Below are positions 48,266 through 58,006 of a DNA stretch of 64,000 nucleotides, one piece after another. Under the pieces are notes generated by a model. It made no database searches. It saw only the letters and a program-made list of their open reading frames with translations, and was not told the DNA's origin. Position 1 is the stretch's first letter; the number at the start of each line of letters is the position of its first letter. The position numbers and the translations under genes are program-made. Where the stretch lies: contig NW_026250684.1 in the NCBI RefSeq assembly GCF_024244095.1, positions 1-64,000 on the forward strand, in the 5' to 3' direction. The DNA comes from Nematocida homosporus (lineage: Eukaryota > Microsporidia).

Positions 48266-49087
48266 TCATTGCTCACGAGGGGCAATGTAGTAATTCAAAT
48301 ACCCCATTGACATGTTCAGGGCTACATGCACGGGATAGTCTTCAGACATGCTAATCCGAATGTTGTGACCCAGAGATCCAAACTTACCAAACGTGGCCAA
48401 GTACTTGTAAGGGAAGCTTAGCACGGTGTCTTTAGCCACATTCAAAGTTACTTCTCGCTTTTCACTATTCTCGCCACTCTCCTCCATGGAGAAGAAGACT
48501 TCACTATCACCCACATCCGACTGCTGCGTAAAGAGCATTCCTTTCTGGTTGGCAGAGACTTGAAGAATCTCGCCAAAGGCTCCTAAGGTCCTAATCACTC
48601 GCTGCATCTCACCAGCTGATATTTCAATTGATGCGTCATAAACCTGGGCTGGGAAAGAGTATTCTTCCTCACCAGTTGACATAAGCTTTAGCTTGTAGCT
48701 GTACTTCTTGCTTCCTTCCTCGCAAACAATATTCAAGTCGGTCGCATCATCGTCTGCTGATAAAAGCACAGAAGATGCACCATCAACTGGTAAACTTCTA
48801 AAGATCTTTAGAATAGCCGGTAAAGGCACGCCTAGTATGATGTTTTTATCACAGCGGTAGCTTTCAAAGGCAGTATTCTTCAAAAAGATATCAACCATCG
48901 AAACGTGCATGGGGTCCATTGCTTGAATGTACAATCCTTCAGCTGTTATTTTAATATCTGAGCTCTTAATGATCTCACCAACACCTTCAAGTACCTTCTT
49001 TAAGAAGTTAAAGGAGCATTTACCCCCATCGTACTTCTCTTCTTCGGCCTCACTAGCTCCACTTTTCCCTATCTTAAGCTCAAACAT
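48266..49087 (-). CDS. POL30: PCNA sliding clamp
   Basis: This 273-aa protein is the DNA polymerase processivity clamp. The two PCNA repeats are clear: DIKITAEGLYIQAMDPMHVS is the conserved I-x-x-x-G-L-x-x-Q-A-M-D-x-x-H-V block, followed by the interdomain loop region. The C-terminus MGYLNYYIAPREQ is the family ending. Compared with yeast (258 aa) there is a short N-terminal insert around residues 8-20 (GASEAEEEKYDGG). AATAAA lies 17 nt past the stop. Confidence 0.96.
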   Translation of the reverse strand: MFELKIGKSGASEAEEEKYDGGKCSFNFLKKVLEGVGEIIKSSDIKITAEGLYIQAMDPMHVSMVDIFLKNTAFESYRCDKNIILGVPLPAILKIFRSLPVDGASSVLLSADDDATDLNIVCEEGSKKYSYKLKLMSTGEEEYSFPAQVYDASIEISAGEMQRVIRTLGAFGEILQVSANQKGMLFTQQSDVGDSEVFFSMEESGENSEKREVTLNVAKDTVLSFPYKYLATFGKFGSLGHNIRISMSEDYPVHVALNMSMGYLNYYIAPREQ

Positions 49088-49529
49088 GCAAGGACAAAAA
49101 AATAAAGCATTCTACTACTTTCTATCTCTATTCTACCCTATTCTATCTATTATAGGCCTTCCCGGCCCCTCTCCAACCATTTCCTAAACTGCCACTTATC
49201 ATCTTCAGTCCAAGTAAGTGAAAAAAGGGTCTAGGCCTAACTTAACAACATAAACACCGGCTAAACCCACTTCTAAATCAGCAACAACTAAATCAATTAT
49301 AATACCAACCCAATACTAGCTCAATACTAATACTAACCCAATACTAATACTAACACTACCATTAGATCTAAACCCTACTATTATTAACCCAATTTAACTT
49401 AAAGCAATTTAATGATAATCTAAGCTTAACGTAATACTCAACTTGATTCACCTTAACTTAACCTAACTCAACTCAACCTAACTCAATTCAATACTAACTC
49501 AACTCAACTTAACCTAACTCAATACTAAC
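49088..49529. repeat. AC-rich telomere-like spacer
   Basis: About 49290-49530 is packed with CCAATACTAACCCAATACTAAT-like and ACTCAACTCAACCTAAC words and runs into the CBF5 stop. No gene seen. Confidence 0.65.
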
Positions 49530-50828
49530 TCAATTGGTGTAGCGGTTGGGCCTAGAGGGTTTAGAGGATTTAAAGGACTTGTTCTGGTGGGGCCGGTTTG
49601 AATGGGAACGGGTGAAGGAAGAATATTTGTCGGCTGGCTTTTCGGACTGTTTGTCTGCTTCCTTCTCTGATGAACTGGCCGGAGCAGTGTTATCATCGGT
49701 CTTGGTCTCCTCTTCCTCTTGTGGATGGTTGCCTGGACCGAGTTTCCACTGCCGGGGGTAAGTATCCTTGTCCATAATAACTCGTTTAGTACGAGTGACC
49801 TGGCCGTGCTCCATCATACTTAGTTGCGGGGCCGTTACTAGAGCAACAGCCAAAGCAATAGCTTCTCCTTTGGGCGAGACTAGGACCACAAGGTCTTGAT
49901 GGTTAAAGTTATCATAACGAAGAATTCCTTTGGTGGTAAGCTGTGCGCCATAGCAAAGAGCATTAATAGTACTATCTTTGATAATAATCCGGGGATAGTT
50001 AACCAGCAGACTTTCTAAAGGCTTAACTACCGATCGCAAGTACCGCTCGTCTCTCTTCTGGCTATACAGATAGTAAGAATCTAAAACATCATGCATTGTT
50101 ACTAAGTTGTCCTCCGTAACAATTCCACTCTTAGTTCGGCGTAAATCAACCATCTCAGACTTAACTCCTAAATGCAATCCCAAGTGCACACAAAGCGATC
50201 TAATGTATGTTCCAGCTTCACAAGCCACTCGGAACATGCCTAACTGTTTCTTAGCATCAAAGTCTAAGTACTCAATCTTCGTTACGGTTCTAATCCGTAG
50301 ATTCCGTTTAACAGCACATTGCTCGGGTGGCCGTTGTAATTGTGGACCTACATACTGTTTAAGCACCTCCTGAAACTGCTCCTTACTTATACCCTCATCA
50401 AAATGCACTACTGCCACATACTCTTTCCCGGCATTCTGCTGTGCTTTGGCTATCCTAGTGGCTCTATTCAAGCAAATGGGCAAACACCCGGAAACCATCG
50501 GGTCTAATGTACCACTGTGTCCGGTCCTTTCGCACTTAAAGATACTCTTAACCCAAGATACAACTTCATGAGAAGAGGGGTTACAAGGCTTGTCCAAATT
50601 AATCACTCCGTACTGCATATAGATATCAATGGGCCGGCTTTCGGGTGTATATCCAAATGGTGTAGGCGTATACTTCGTAGACATAACGTGCATTTCTTCT
50701 AAATCTTTAAGAAGTAATGGCCAAGTCTCAGAATGCGTTAATTTTGCATCATCTCCAGTCTGTAATAATTCGGCTATTTTAGTCGGTAAATTAATTAGTG
50801 AATCTACGTTCGTAACGGGGGCAGTCAT
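49530..50828 (-). CDS. CBF5: CBF5/dyskerin, H/ACA snoRNP pseudouridine synthase
   Basis: This 432-aa enzyme pseudouridylates rRNA and is part of H/ACA particles. The TruB catalytic motif is RTGHSGTLDPMVSGCLP, with catalytic Asp at D109. A PUA domain lies at about 270-345 (PRIIIKDSTINALCYGAQ). The C-terminus is low complexity (Lys/Ser/Asn/Pro-rich), as in yeast Cbf5 but without the KKE repeats. It starts 27 bp from the divergent SWD2 gene. Confidence 0.95.
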   Translation of the reverse strand: MTAPVTNVDSLINLPTKIAELLQTGDDAKLTHSETWPLLLKDLEEMHVMSTKYTPTPFGYTPESRPIDIYMQYGVINLDKPCNPSSHEVVSWVKSIFKCERTGHSGTLDPMVSGCLPICLNRATRIAKAQQNAGKEYVAVVHFDEGISKEQFQEVLKQYVGPQLQRPPEQCAVKRNLRIRTVTKIEYLDFDAKKQLGMFRVACEAGTYIRSLCVHLGLHLGVKSEMVDLRRTKSGIVTEDNLVTMHDVLDSYYLYSQKRDERYLRSVVKPLESLLVNYPRIIIKDSTINALCYGAQLTTKGILRYDNFNHQDLVVLVSPKGEAIALAVALVTAPQLSMMEHGQVTRTKRVIMDKDTYPRQWKLGPGNHPQEEEETKTDDNTAPASSSEKEADKQSEKPADKYSSFTRSHSNRPHQNKSFKSSKPSRPNRYTN

Positions 50829-50855
50829 TCAAGTAAAAAAATTGCCATTTGGCTT

Positions 50856-51758
50856 ATGTATGCCTTAGCGGCTTTGAAAGAAACGGCCGTTCTTTTGGAA
50901 TCTGGTTTGGGTGTTAATTGTGTTTATTCGCCTAGAGGTGAAAGTTTGGTTTGTGCGGTTGATGGATCATTATTTGTGCATCAGGTAGTTGAGGGATTGG
51001 GTTATACGGGTATTACTGCGGTTAATGCCGCGAGTGATTTGGTCGTATCTTATCTGACGGAAGGATCGGTGGCGCATTCGACCGATGTTAAGACGGGTGA
51101 GTGTTTGCGGTTGTTGGATTTGGAGAGTGGGAAGTATACGCGGGTATTTAGTGGGCATACGTCTGAGGTGTACAGTTTGTCTTCTTGTTGCACGACGAAG
51201 CGTATGCTGAGCTGTGCTGAGAATGAGATTCTTTTGTGGGACCAACGGATGAAAGAGGCTGTTGGGAAAATACCGGCGGTAGGGCATAGTTTAGCTAAGT
51301 ATAGTCCGGATGATGCCAGTGTGATTACGGTCTTGTTTAAGGAGAAGTGTGAAATGAAGTTGTTTGATGCACGGTCTTATACGACGGGTCCTTATGCGAC
51401 TAAGGAGTTGGATATAGATGGGGAGTGGCTGGATATGTGCTATTCTTGGAGTGGGCATACGGTGGCTTTAAGTACACCGGAGGCCTTGGTTTTGCTGGAT
51501 GGGATTAAAGGAAGCTTGCTTGGATATTTGCCTACGGAGTATGCTCGCATTAGGGCCTTTTCGCCGGATGATGATTATTTGGTGTATTCTCGTGAGGAAG
51601 GTGTTTTATCTGTCTGTACGGCTAATAATTTGAAAGATGTAACTGAAATTTCAGTTGGAGGACCAGTGTCGTTTGTGGACTTCAATCCTGGGTATGACCA
51701 ATTGGTTGTTGTGGGTCAAAAAGTATCTTTGTGGCAGGTAAACAGTGAAAATGAATAA
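50856..51758 (+). CDS. SWD2: SWD2/WDR82, WD40 subunit of COMPASS and 3'-end processing complexes
   Basis: This 300-aa propeller shows the Swd2/WDR82 signature: ESGKYTRVFSGHTSEVYSLS and ILLWDQR, then MKLFDARSYTTGPYATKEL (family V-K-L-Y-D-x-R-S-x-x-x-G-P-F), then DGIKGSLLGYL and FSPDDDYLVYSREEG. Swd2 serves in H3K4 methylation (Set1/COMPASS) and, in yeast, in cleavage/polyadenylation factor. The size agrees with the family (about 310 aa). The stop TAA overlaps AATAAA (51754-51759). Confidence 0.87.
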   Translation: MYALAALKETAVLLESGLGVNCVYSPRGESLVCAVDGSLFVHQVVEGLGYTGITAVNAASDLVVSYLTEGSVAHSTDVKTGECLRLLDLESGKYTRVFSGHTSEVYSLSSCCTTKRMLSCAENEILLWDQRMKEAVGKIPAVGHSLAKYSPDDASVITVLFKEKCEMKLFDARSYTTGPYATKELDIDGEWLDMCYSWSGHTVALSTPEALVLLDGIKGSLLGYLPTEYARIRAFSPDDDYLVYSREEGVLSVCTANNLKDVTEISVGGPVSFVDFNPGYDQLVVVGQKVSLWQVNSENE

Positions 51759-52074
51759 AGATTAAGTTAAGTTATGGTGTAGTGTAGTGTGGTGTGGTGT
51801 GTTGAGTTGAGTTGAGTTGAGTTGAGTTATGTAAAGATTGAGTTATGGTGAGTTGGGTTGGGTTAAGTTGGGGTGTGGTGTGGTGAGTTGGGTTAGGGTA
51901 AGTTGGATGTTGGATGTTGGGGCCTTAGATAATAATTGGATTGAGTGTGATATGTAAGTGTTTAAGGCTTTTATTTAGTTGGGTTAGGCTGGGTGAGATG
52001 AAGTGAGATGAAGTGAGATGAAGTGAAGTGGGGTGAAGTGGGGTGAAGTGGGGTGAAGTGAAGTGAAGTAGGGT
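51759..52074. repeat. GT-rich spacer with GTGAAGTGG tandem tract
   Basis: About 51780-51900 is GT-rich (GTGTAGTGTGGTGTGG, TTGAGTTGAGTTGAG). About 51990-52070 is a tandem of GAGATGAAGT and GGGGTGAAGT units that ends at the stop codon of the next minus-strand gene. Confidence 0.65.
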
Positions 52075-53904
52075 TTAGAAAGTAGAGATTGCTTGTCCAT
52101 GCTGGCGGTTGTTGTAATTGTTATAGTTGTTGTGGTTGCTGTAGTTGTTAAAGTTGCTTTGATTGTTGTGGACTTTGCGGTATTTGCGGCTTCGATGGTT
52201 GTGGTGGTCGTTGGTGGTGCTTGAGCTGTTGTCATTGTCATCGTCGTGGTGGCGGGTATTCGAGTGGGTATCGCTTTCTTGATTGTCGTGAGAATCGCTT
52301 GCGGAGTCGTTTAGGGTATTGTGGTGGGGAATATAGTGGGATATGATGGCTTTAAAATCACCACGCTGGGTCGACTGGTCGTAATCATCGGCGAACTTGG
52401 AAAATCCACTGGGGACTTCTTGAAGTAGTTTAACAAACTGCTTTCGTTCATAAGAAGGATTCTGCACAAAGTAATACGTCCAGCTAAAGATAGAAAAGCC
52501 GCGGATGGTGCTGGATATAATATAGAATAGTTTGTTGGGATTGTTTTTGATGGTATCGGCAAGATGCTGGATTTGTTTTTCGGTGATGTGCTGGCTTTCT
52601 AGTAAGGGAATGTCGACTTCGGTGTATCTATTGCCCAGGTTGTTTTGTTTGTCGCCAAGGGTGGCGGGTGCAATATCCCTTATTTCGAACTTGGGGCCAT
52701 CCTGCGTATGATCGGTGAGATTCTGGCTGTCAAAGAGGACTGCTGTTATGGTTCCGTCATTTGTGCCGGGAGTTGGAATTGATTCGGCCCCAATAATCTT
52801 TCTAAAGGTAGCTAGAGTAGGGGCATTACAATTTCGGGCGCGAGAGGAGTTATGTGAGTTGTTTCTGTGGGTATTGGCGTTGTACTCACATAGCCTGGCG
52901 TCTTTGCCGCACACGGGAAAGATCAGAGTGTCGTCTTTGGATTGAACCATTGGCATTGTTCCGATGTTTATACCGATTACGTCCTTGCCCTTTAGATGAA
53001 CATCTTGGCTGAAGATATTATGTTCATGTGTAATAGTGAGTGGCCGAGTGAAAAGTACGTCCCGAAGTCCGATTTGATTAATGACCCGCTTGGATATATA
53101 TCTCTCGCCTTTCTTAACACTGCCATTGACGATGTAGATGAATGCTGGCCGGGTTGGTTGTGATTTTGTAGCGATTAGGGTAAGGCTGATCAAGTCTGGG
53201 TACTTGTTGTTTTGACAGAAGAAGAGGCCAGGAGAAGAAGAGTTATTTGGATAATAGCCATTGCCACCATTGGTTGAATTGCTGTACGAGTTGTTATACG
53301 AATTGTTATATGAGTTGTTATACGAGTTGTTGTAGGGATTGTTGGGTGCACTGTTGTAGGGATTGTTGTTGTTGTTGGGGCCGTAGGGAAAGCTTTGTTG
53401 GCTGCCACCATTATAGCCGTTTGTGGGTGGTTGGTTGTTGTTGTAGGGCATACTGGGGTTGTTATTTAGACCATAGGGATTTGGCTGAGAGTATCCGTAG
53501 GGTGAAGGCGACAGCATGCCTGGAGGCCCCCCTCCCATTCCATTTGGCATTCCTCCCATCCCGCCGGGCATACCATTCGGCATACCGCCTGACATGTTAT
53601 TAGGCATACCACCAGGCATGCCCGGGGGTCCTCCCGGCATTCCATTACCGGCAGCCCCGGCGGCCATTCCGAAAGGCGTAGGCAGCATACTATTTGGCAT
53701 TCCTCCGGGCATGCCTGGAGGACCGCCTGGCATGCCATTGGCAGCGGCTCCGGCGGCCATTCCATAGGGAGTGGGCGGCATGGCCGGTGGGGTGAGGGAC
53801 TTCAGTGCCCCGAGGAATGCAGCACATCGTTCTAGATGCAACAGTCCAATAAGGACAAAGCACCTGGTGCGCCGAGCTCTAGGAGTGCGCAAGAATATCT
53901 TCAT
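52075..53904 (-). CDS. Gly/Met/Pro-repeat, Asn-rich protein, possibly secreted
   Basis: This 609-aa protein starts with a basic then hydrophobic stretch (MKIFLRTPRARRTRCFVLIG) that may act as a signal. Residues about 42-130 are Met-Pro-Gly repeats, including a 31-residue unit used twice (PTPYGMAAGAAANGMPGG and its copy PTPFGMAAGAAGNGMPGG). About 140-230 is Asn/Tyr/Ser rich (NPYNNSYNNSYNNSYNNS). A folded domain of about 260 residues follows with a few cysteines (FFCQNN, VCGKDARLCEY), and the tail is His/Asp/Asn rich. The make-up suggests a spore-wall or polar-tube type surface protein, but no family signature was found. The start is the first ATG. Confidence 0.65.
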   Translation of the reverse strand: MKIFLRTPRARRTRCFVLIGLLHLERCAAFLGALKSLTPPAMPPTPYGMAAGAAANGMPGGPPGMPGGMPNSMLPTPFGMAAGAAGNGMPGGPPGMPGGMPNNMSGGMPNGMPGGMGGMPNGMGGGPPGMLSPSPYGYSQPNPYGLNNNPSMPYNNNQPPTNGYNGGSQQSFPYGPNNNNNPYNSAPNNPYNNSYNNSYNNSYNNSYSNSTNGGNGYYPNNSSSPGLFFCQNNKYPDLISLTLIATKSQPTRPAFIYIVNGSVKKGERYISKRVINQIGLRDVLFTRPLTITHEHNIFSQDVHLKGKDVIGINIGTMPMVQSKDDTLIFPVCGKDARLCEYNANTHRNNSHNSSRARNCNAPTLATFRKIIGAESIPTPGTNDGTITAVLFDSQNLTDHTQDGPKFEIRDIAPATLGDKQNNLGNRYTEVDIPLLESQHITEKQIQHLADTIKNNPNKLFYIISSTIRGFSIFSWTYYFVQNPSYERKQFVKLLQEVPSGFSKFADDYDQSTQRGDFKAIISHYIPHHNTLNDSASDSHDNQESDTHSNTRHHDDDNDNSSSTTNDHHNHRSRKYRKVHNNQSNFNNYSNHNNYNNYNNRQHGQAISTF

Positions 53905-53939
53905 TGTTTCGTCAGGCCATATCTCTCATATAGTTTGTT

Positions 53940-54986
53940 TCATTCTGTTTGGGCCCGCTGGACAGCCACACTTTGTAAAACAGGCCGGCGGCTTAAAAAC
54001 AATACGACCGCTCTAACAGACACCCGAGTAAACACTAAACTCTCACTAGGAAGAACAAAGGCAGTCCCAGAGGAGGTTGTTCCTTTAGTCAGCTCATCCA
54101 TCTCTTGCTTAGATACCAACACTAAAATGGACCCGGTATGGTCTGAGATAATAAGCTCTCGAGTGGCAGGAGTTACCTTCAGAATCCGGCCCTTAAAGTG
54201 CAAAATACAGTCTTGTGTAATAGAAAAGGTCTCTTCAATGGTTGTTGCGTGAATAGTGCGCATCGCAAGAGATGCCAATCGCTTCTCCATCCTCGGGTGA
54301 GTTAGAATTGGTGACCGTTCAATAAGTGTGGTTGCTTCCGTATAGAAAACATAATGCCCTGGTATATACCGAGGGTCTTCTTTGGACACAACCTGTACAT
54401 TAGTTAGAAGCAGTAGCTCCTTATACTGAAATGGAGTCTGGCTAAAGTATCCGTCCAGAATGACTTCACAGTATGTCTCATCTTCATCAATGCACTGCAA
54501 ATAAACGCGATTGTTCTTAGTAATTGTTCCCTTGGTTATTACCAGAAAAGAGCAGCTCTGGTATGTCTTTAAACACTTCACATACTTAACTACTCGGCTA
54601 GTATACGTATTGGTTGTCGGCATCCTTTCTTGCCGGCCTAAGAGAAAGCGGGTCAACAAAGTACAATACTGAGTTAGAGCTTTAACCTGAACAATACGAG
54701 GGGCCATTCCGCCAAAAATATCAGATGGCCCAATCTCGCTCTCTAAGTCTTCTTTACTTCCTAGACTCGCAACTACTACACCTTTTTCTACCTCTACAAT
54801 CTTTCCTACCTCTACACCCTCTGGAGTAAAGAGCCTTGCTAACTTCTCATCAGCCGGCGAGTGCATACTTAAATCAAAGATCTGTCCTCGAGCCTTTAAG
54901 ACTACCGAAACACTATATTGGGTTTTGTTCTTTCCTTTCTCTTTTACTATACTGTTGATTCTAACAATTTGGCCCGAAATACTCAT
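53940..54986 (-). CDS. Multi OB-fold protein, probable single-strand DNA binding
   Basis: This 348-aa protein reads as three OB-like units. The first is at about 1-95 (MSISGQIVRINSIVKEK, then QYSVSVVLKARGQIFDLS). The second, about 145-215, has FLVITKGTITKNNRVYLQCID, and the third, about 255-335, has LHFKGRILKVTPATRELIIS. Tandem OB folds suggest an RPA-, Cdc13- or Teb-like nucleic-acid-binding role, but I cannot name the family. It starts near no other gene and ends 35 bp before the Gly/Met/Pro-repeat gene starts on the same strand. Confidence 0.5.
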   Translation of the reverse strand: MSISGQIVRINSIVKEKGKNKTQYSVSVVLKARGQIFDLSMHSPADEKLARLFTPEGVEVGKIVEVEKGVVVASLGSKEDLESEIGPSDIFGGMAPRIVQVKALTQYCTLLTRFLLGRQERMPTTNTYTSRVVKYVKCLKTYQSCSFLVITKGTITKNNRVYLQCIDEDETYCEVILDGYFSQTPFQYKELLLLTNVQVVSKEDPRYIPGHYVFYTEATTLIERSPILTHPRMEKRLASLAMRTIHATTIEETFSITQDCILHFKGRILKVTPATRELIISDHTGSILVLVSKQEMDELTKGTTSSGTAFVLPSESLVFTRVSVRAVVLFLSRRPVLQSVAVQRAQTE

Positions 54987-55254
54987 TATCGCTAATAGCG
55001 TAAAGAATTTAAGTCTATCAGTAATAAACTTAAAATAGTAATTCCAAAGCTTTCTGATTCGGAAGACTTCTAAATCCTTTTTATCAACTATAATACCAAT
55101 TTAACACAAACTCAAATCTAACACTACCACATTACACTACCAAACTACACCAGCACACTACTAACACAATACCAACAGAATACTACACTACATCACACCC
55201 CACTTCAACTTAACATAACTTATCTTAATCTAAAATAACATGTATACCTCTTTA
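54987..55254. repeat. AC-rich spacer
   Basis: About 55090-55215 has CTACCACATTACACTACCAAAC and TAACACAATACCAACAGAATAC words on the plus strand. No gene seen. Confidence 0.55.
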
Positions 55255-56421
55255 TTAGTCTGTGCTAGTAATGATCTGTGATACAAAGGAGACGGACTCC
55301 TTAGGGGGAGAAGTAGGTGCTGGGCACTTAGCCATCTCTCGCTTCTGGAAAATCTCAGCGAAAGCCAGGCCGTTGGCCAGTAGACCAAAGTACTCCGAGA
55401 AGAAGGCACAAATAGCTGAAGATAAATCAAGACAACAAAGAGAAGAGGCTGCTACTTCTTGGATCATTTCTGTAAAGTACTTTTCTATTTCGGCATAATG
55501 CACTCTTTCCTTCTTCCTGAGCAGAGCTGCCAGCATATCACCTAGGCCGCCAGCAAATTCCTGGAAAGAGGCCGAAGCCACGTAGAAGGAGATTAGAGTT
55601 CGGCCTGAGCTGTGCAGAAAGTGAGACTTTTCCAAAGGCACGCACTCCTGTAACAAGGAAACACCCGAGTCCAGGAAGAAGAGAAACTCTTCTAAAGAGT
55701 CCCGCAAGGCGTGCTTCTCCTCTAAAACAGAGGCACAGCGGTACAAATTCCCCAAACTATTCAGAGCCATAGCTCGCTGTTTATAGCTCTCCATACGAGC
55801 CACCACTGCCTTATTGCTACTTATCCCAACAATCTGCTTACAAAGAACCGCAATAGTCTTCGCCGCCGTCTTCAAAGCCGAAATCGGCCGGCCAGAAGCA
55901 TTAACATCAGCCAGGCACCTTTTGGCCAAGGCCTCAAAGAACCCCCTCTCTATCCCAATACAGCCGTACTCTAAAGACTTACTACTACCAAAACTTGGCA
56001 ATACTTCGCACCAAAAAGTCTTCATCTCTTGGTAGGCCAATACATAGTCATTCTCCAAGAACTGGTCTAGAACCGTCTTATGGACAGACTCATATTTCTT
56101 CAAAAAGGCGGCCTCGGACAGAGTTTCCTCAGGGACAAACCCAGCCGGAGCCACATTCCGAGCAGCAACACCAAAGTAATGGTACTTCGAATTGCCACGG
56201 TTACCCAACCGCCGGCTACGAATCGAGGGAAAGGTCATTTTAATTACCTTGCCAAACATGGCCGTGTTTAAGGGCATAATTCCTTCTTTCTTAAAGTCCT
56301 CGCAATAGTGTTGGTATATAATACAACGAGGAATAGATCCATCCTTGCAGGCAACATAGTTTAAGTTAAGCCAATTAGTAATCGGCTGATTCATGCTCTC
56401 AATGAACATACTCTTAAGCAT
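55255..56421 (-). CDS. RFX1: RFX-family winged-helix transcription factor
   Basis: The 388-aa protein carries an RFX DNA-binding domain at about 10-89: ITNWLNLNYV, SIPRCIIYQHYCEDF, MFGKVIKMTFPSIRSRRLGN and RGNSKYHYFGV. The recognition-helix and wing residues (RRLG-x-RGNSKYHY-x-G) are intact. The rest is helical and may mediate dimerisation. In fungi RFX proteins (Crt1, Sak1) control DNA-damage or cell-cycle genes. A second ATG is at 56409. The downstream ends in AATAAA-like ATAAAG sequence. Confidence 0.92.
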   Translation of the reverse strand: MLKSMFIESMNQPITNWLNLNYVACKDGSIPRCIIYQHYCEDFKKEGIMPLNTAMFGKVIKMTFPSIRSRRLGNRGNSKYHYFGVAARNVAPAGFVPEETLSEAAFLKKYESVHKTVLDQFLENDYVLAYQEMKTFWCEVLPSFGSSKSLEYGCIGIERGFFEALAKRCLADVNASGRPISALKTAAKTIAVLCKQIVGISSNKAVVARMESYKQRAMALNSLGNLYRCASVLEEKHALRDSLEEFLFFLDSGVSLLQECVPLEKSHFLHSSGRTLISFYVASASFQEFAGGLGDMLAALLRKKERVHYAEIEKYFTEMIQEVAASSLCCLDLSSAICAFFSEYFGLLANGLAFAEIFQKREMAKCPAPTSPPKESVSFVSQIITSTD

Positions 56422-56472
56422 TGTTTACAAATACCACCACACTTATGCGTCCCTGACAACAAATACACCGAT

Positions 56473-57027
56473 TTATTTGGCATGCTTGACAATCCATTCT
56501 TCGACTGCCGCAAAGTTCGACATCGTCTGCGAAGAAATCGAGTAGCAAGCAATATCTCGGCCTAGCAAAGAGTCCAAACCAATATCCAAAGCTATATCTT
56601 GGCACGTTCCAAACCCATCGACATCATTATGTGTGCACAGCACCAAAATCGGAATCCGAACATGCTTATTTCGACTAAGTATTCCATTAAGTCTTTCCTT
56701 CGCACGGCTCCAGGTCTCACTATCTGACGAGTCAATCACAAAAAAGAACGCATCCGCCAGCCGATAATGAAAATCAACTAAATTCTGGTACTGTTCGCCC
56801 CCGCCAATATCATAAAACACTCCGTGCACACCTTGTTTCACAAACCGCCGCAACTGAATCCCTAAAGTTGGCTTTTCCTTCTTCAAAACACGTTCTTGAA
56901 TCATGGCCCGACAAAAAGACGTCTTCCCTGACCGCGAAACTCCAGCTACACAGATTTTAATCTTCTTTCCCCAGAAGTAGTAAACCAGACAGCTATAAAA
57001 CCGCTCAAAGCACTCGGTTATCTGCAT
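56473..57027 (-). CDS. ARF-like small GTPase with altered switch II
   Basis: This 184-aa protein has the P-loop GVSRSGKTS (29-37), a switch I Thr in KPTLG (T54), and switch II DIGGGEQYQ (73-81). The base-recognition motif is CTHND instead of the usual TKQD/NKxD. In ARF proteins switch II reads D-x-G-G-Q and its Gln drives GTP hydrolysis; here that position is Gly. There is no Gly at residue 2, so no N-terminal myristoylation; an aromatic N-terminal helix (ERFYSCLVYYFW) could bind membrane. It may be ARL8/ARL-like; the subfamily is not certain. It is divergent from the SRP-receptor-beta gene. Confidence 0.75.
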   Translation of the reverse strand: MQITECFERFYSCLVYYFWGKKIKICVAGVSRSGKTSFCRAMIQERVLKKEKPTLGIQLRRFVKQGVHGVFYDIGGGEQYQNLVDFHYRLADAFFFVIDSSDSETWSRAKERLNGILSRNKHVRIPILVLCTHNDVDGFGTCQDIALDIGLDSLLGRDIACYSISSQTMSNFAAVEEWIVKHAK

Positions 57028-57128
57028 TTCTTTCCCAACTTCAATTCAACCTTCAAATATCCAGAATAGACCAATTAGTTAGCCAGGCGCAAATAACAGC
57101 TTTAAAAAAGAATTTGGCCCCCTTTGCC

Positions 57129-57596
57129 ATGTATTTAGCGCTAGCCTTAGTATTAGTCTTTACTTTCATCTTTGGTCTAATTAGTATCTTTCTCTTTAGA
57201 AGACCAGCCAAGATTCGACAAGTCCTTCTAATGGGCGAACGAGGCACAGGAAAGACCAGACTCTTCCTAGCCCTCTCTCAAAAGGAGTCCAGCCATGCCC
57301 GCACTTTACCTACTCTAGAAGAGAGTGCCGAAAAGCTATCCAACACTCTAATTATTCTAGACCGACCCGGCGACGCACCCGACCATGTCCACCAATTGTC
57401 TTCACTCTCTTCAAGCGACATTATTCTTTTCTTCTTCCACCATCCCGCCAGCCAGCCACCCCGTCGCACTTCAGCCAAAATCATAACTATCTACACTGGC
57501 ACCGCCAAGGACATTACAGCCGACTACCACTTTGACCCCGCCCAGGGCATTCCAGCCAAGACTCTCGCCCAACTAACCAAAGACCTCAAAATATAA
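57129..57596 (+). CDS. SRP102: Signal recognition particle receptor beta subunit, minimal
   Basis: From the ATG at 57129 this is a 155-aa protein; the open frame extends to 57114 only with TTG. A membrane anchor fills residues 1-23 (MYLALALVLVFTFIFGLISI), followed at once by the GTPase part with P-loop GERGTGKT (about 36-43) and a D-x-x-G motif in LDRPGD. TM anchor plus small G domain is the SRP-receptor-beta layout, which docks the alpha subunit at the ER. It is much shorter than yeast Srp102 (244 aa), with some G motifs reduced. Confidence 0.75.
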   Translation: MYLALALVLVFTFIFGLISIFLFRRPAKIRQVLLMGERGTGKTRLFLALSQKESSHARTLPTLEESAEKLSNTLIILDRPGDAPDHVHQLSSLSSSDIILFFFHHPASQPPRRTSAKIITIYTGTAKDITADYHFDPAQGIPAKTLAQLTKDLKI

Positions 57597-58006
57597 CACC
57601 CGTATCCTGTCTACTCAATTTACTCAGCCCATTCAATTTACCCACTAAAACCACAATACATCCACTAACACTACATTTTACATTCTACATTTACTCACAC
57701 ATATTCTCACTCAATTCATATCACAATATACTACACTAAACTACACTACACTACACTAACCCAAACCGACTAAATCCATAGCAGTCCACTTAAACCTACC
57801 TAGCACATTTAACTTCAATATACACTTACTTATACATTTATTTAGACACCTGCCATACAACACTAAATTATACCATCCCAACCCAATACAATAAAGCAAA
57901 CCAAGCACAATATTATAGTACAACATTAGTACAGCATTAGTACAATACCAACACAATACCAACTTAACCCAACACACTACAATACAATATTAGTCCAATA
58001 CCAACT
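57597..58006. repeat. AC-rich spacer
   Basis: Rich in CACTACATTTTACATT, ACACTACACTACACTAACCC and AATACCAACACAATACC words on the plus strand. It borders the first copy of the dispersed repeat. No gene seen. Confidence 0.55.

Noticed and set aside
53466..53767. Open frames on both strands over the Met-Pro-Gly repeat
   Set aside because: Short-unit repeats are open in several frames; only the 609-aa frame continues into a folded domain.
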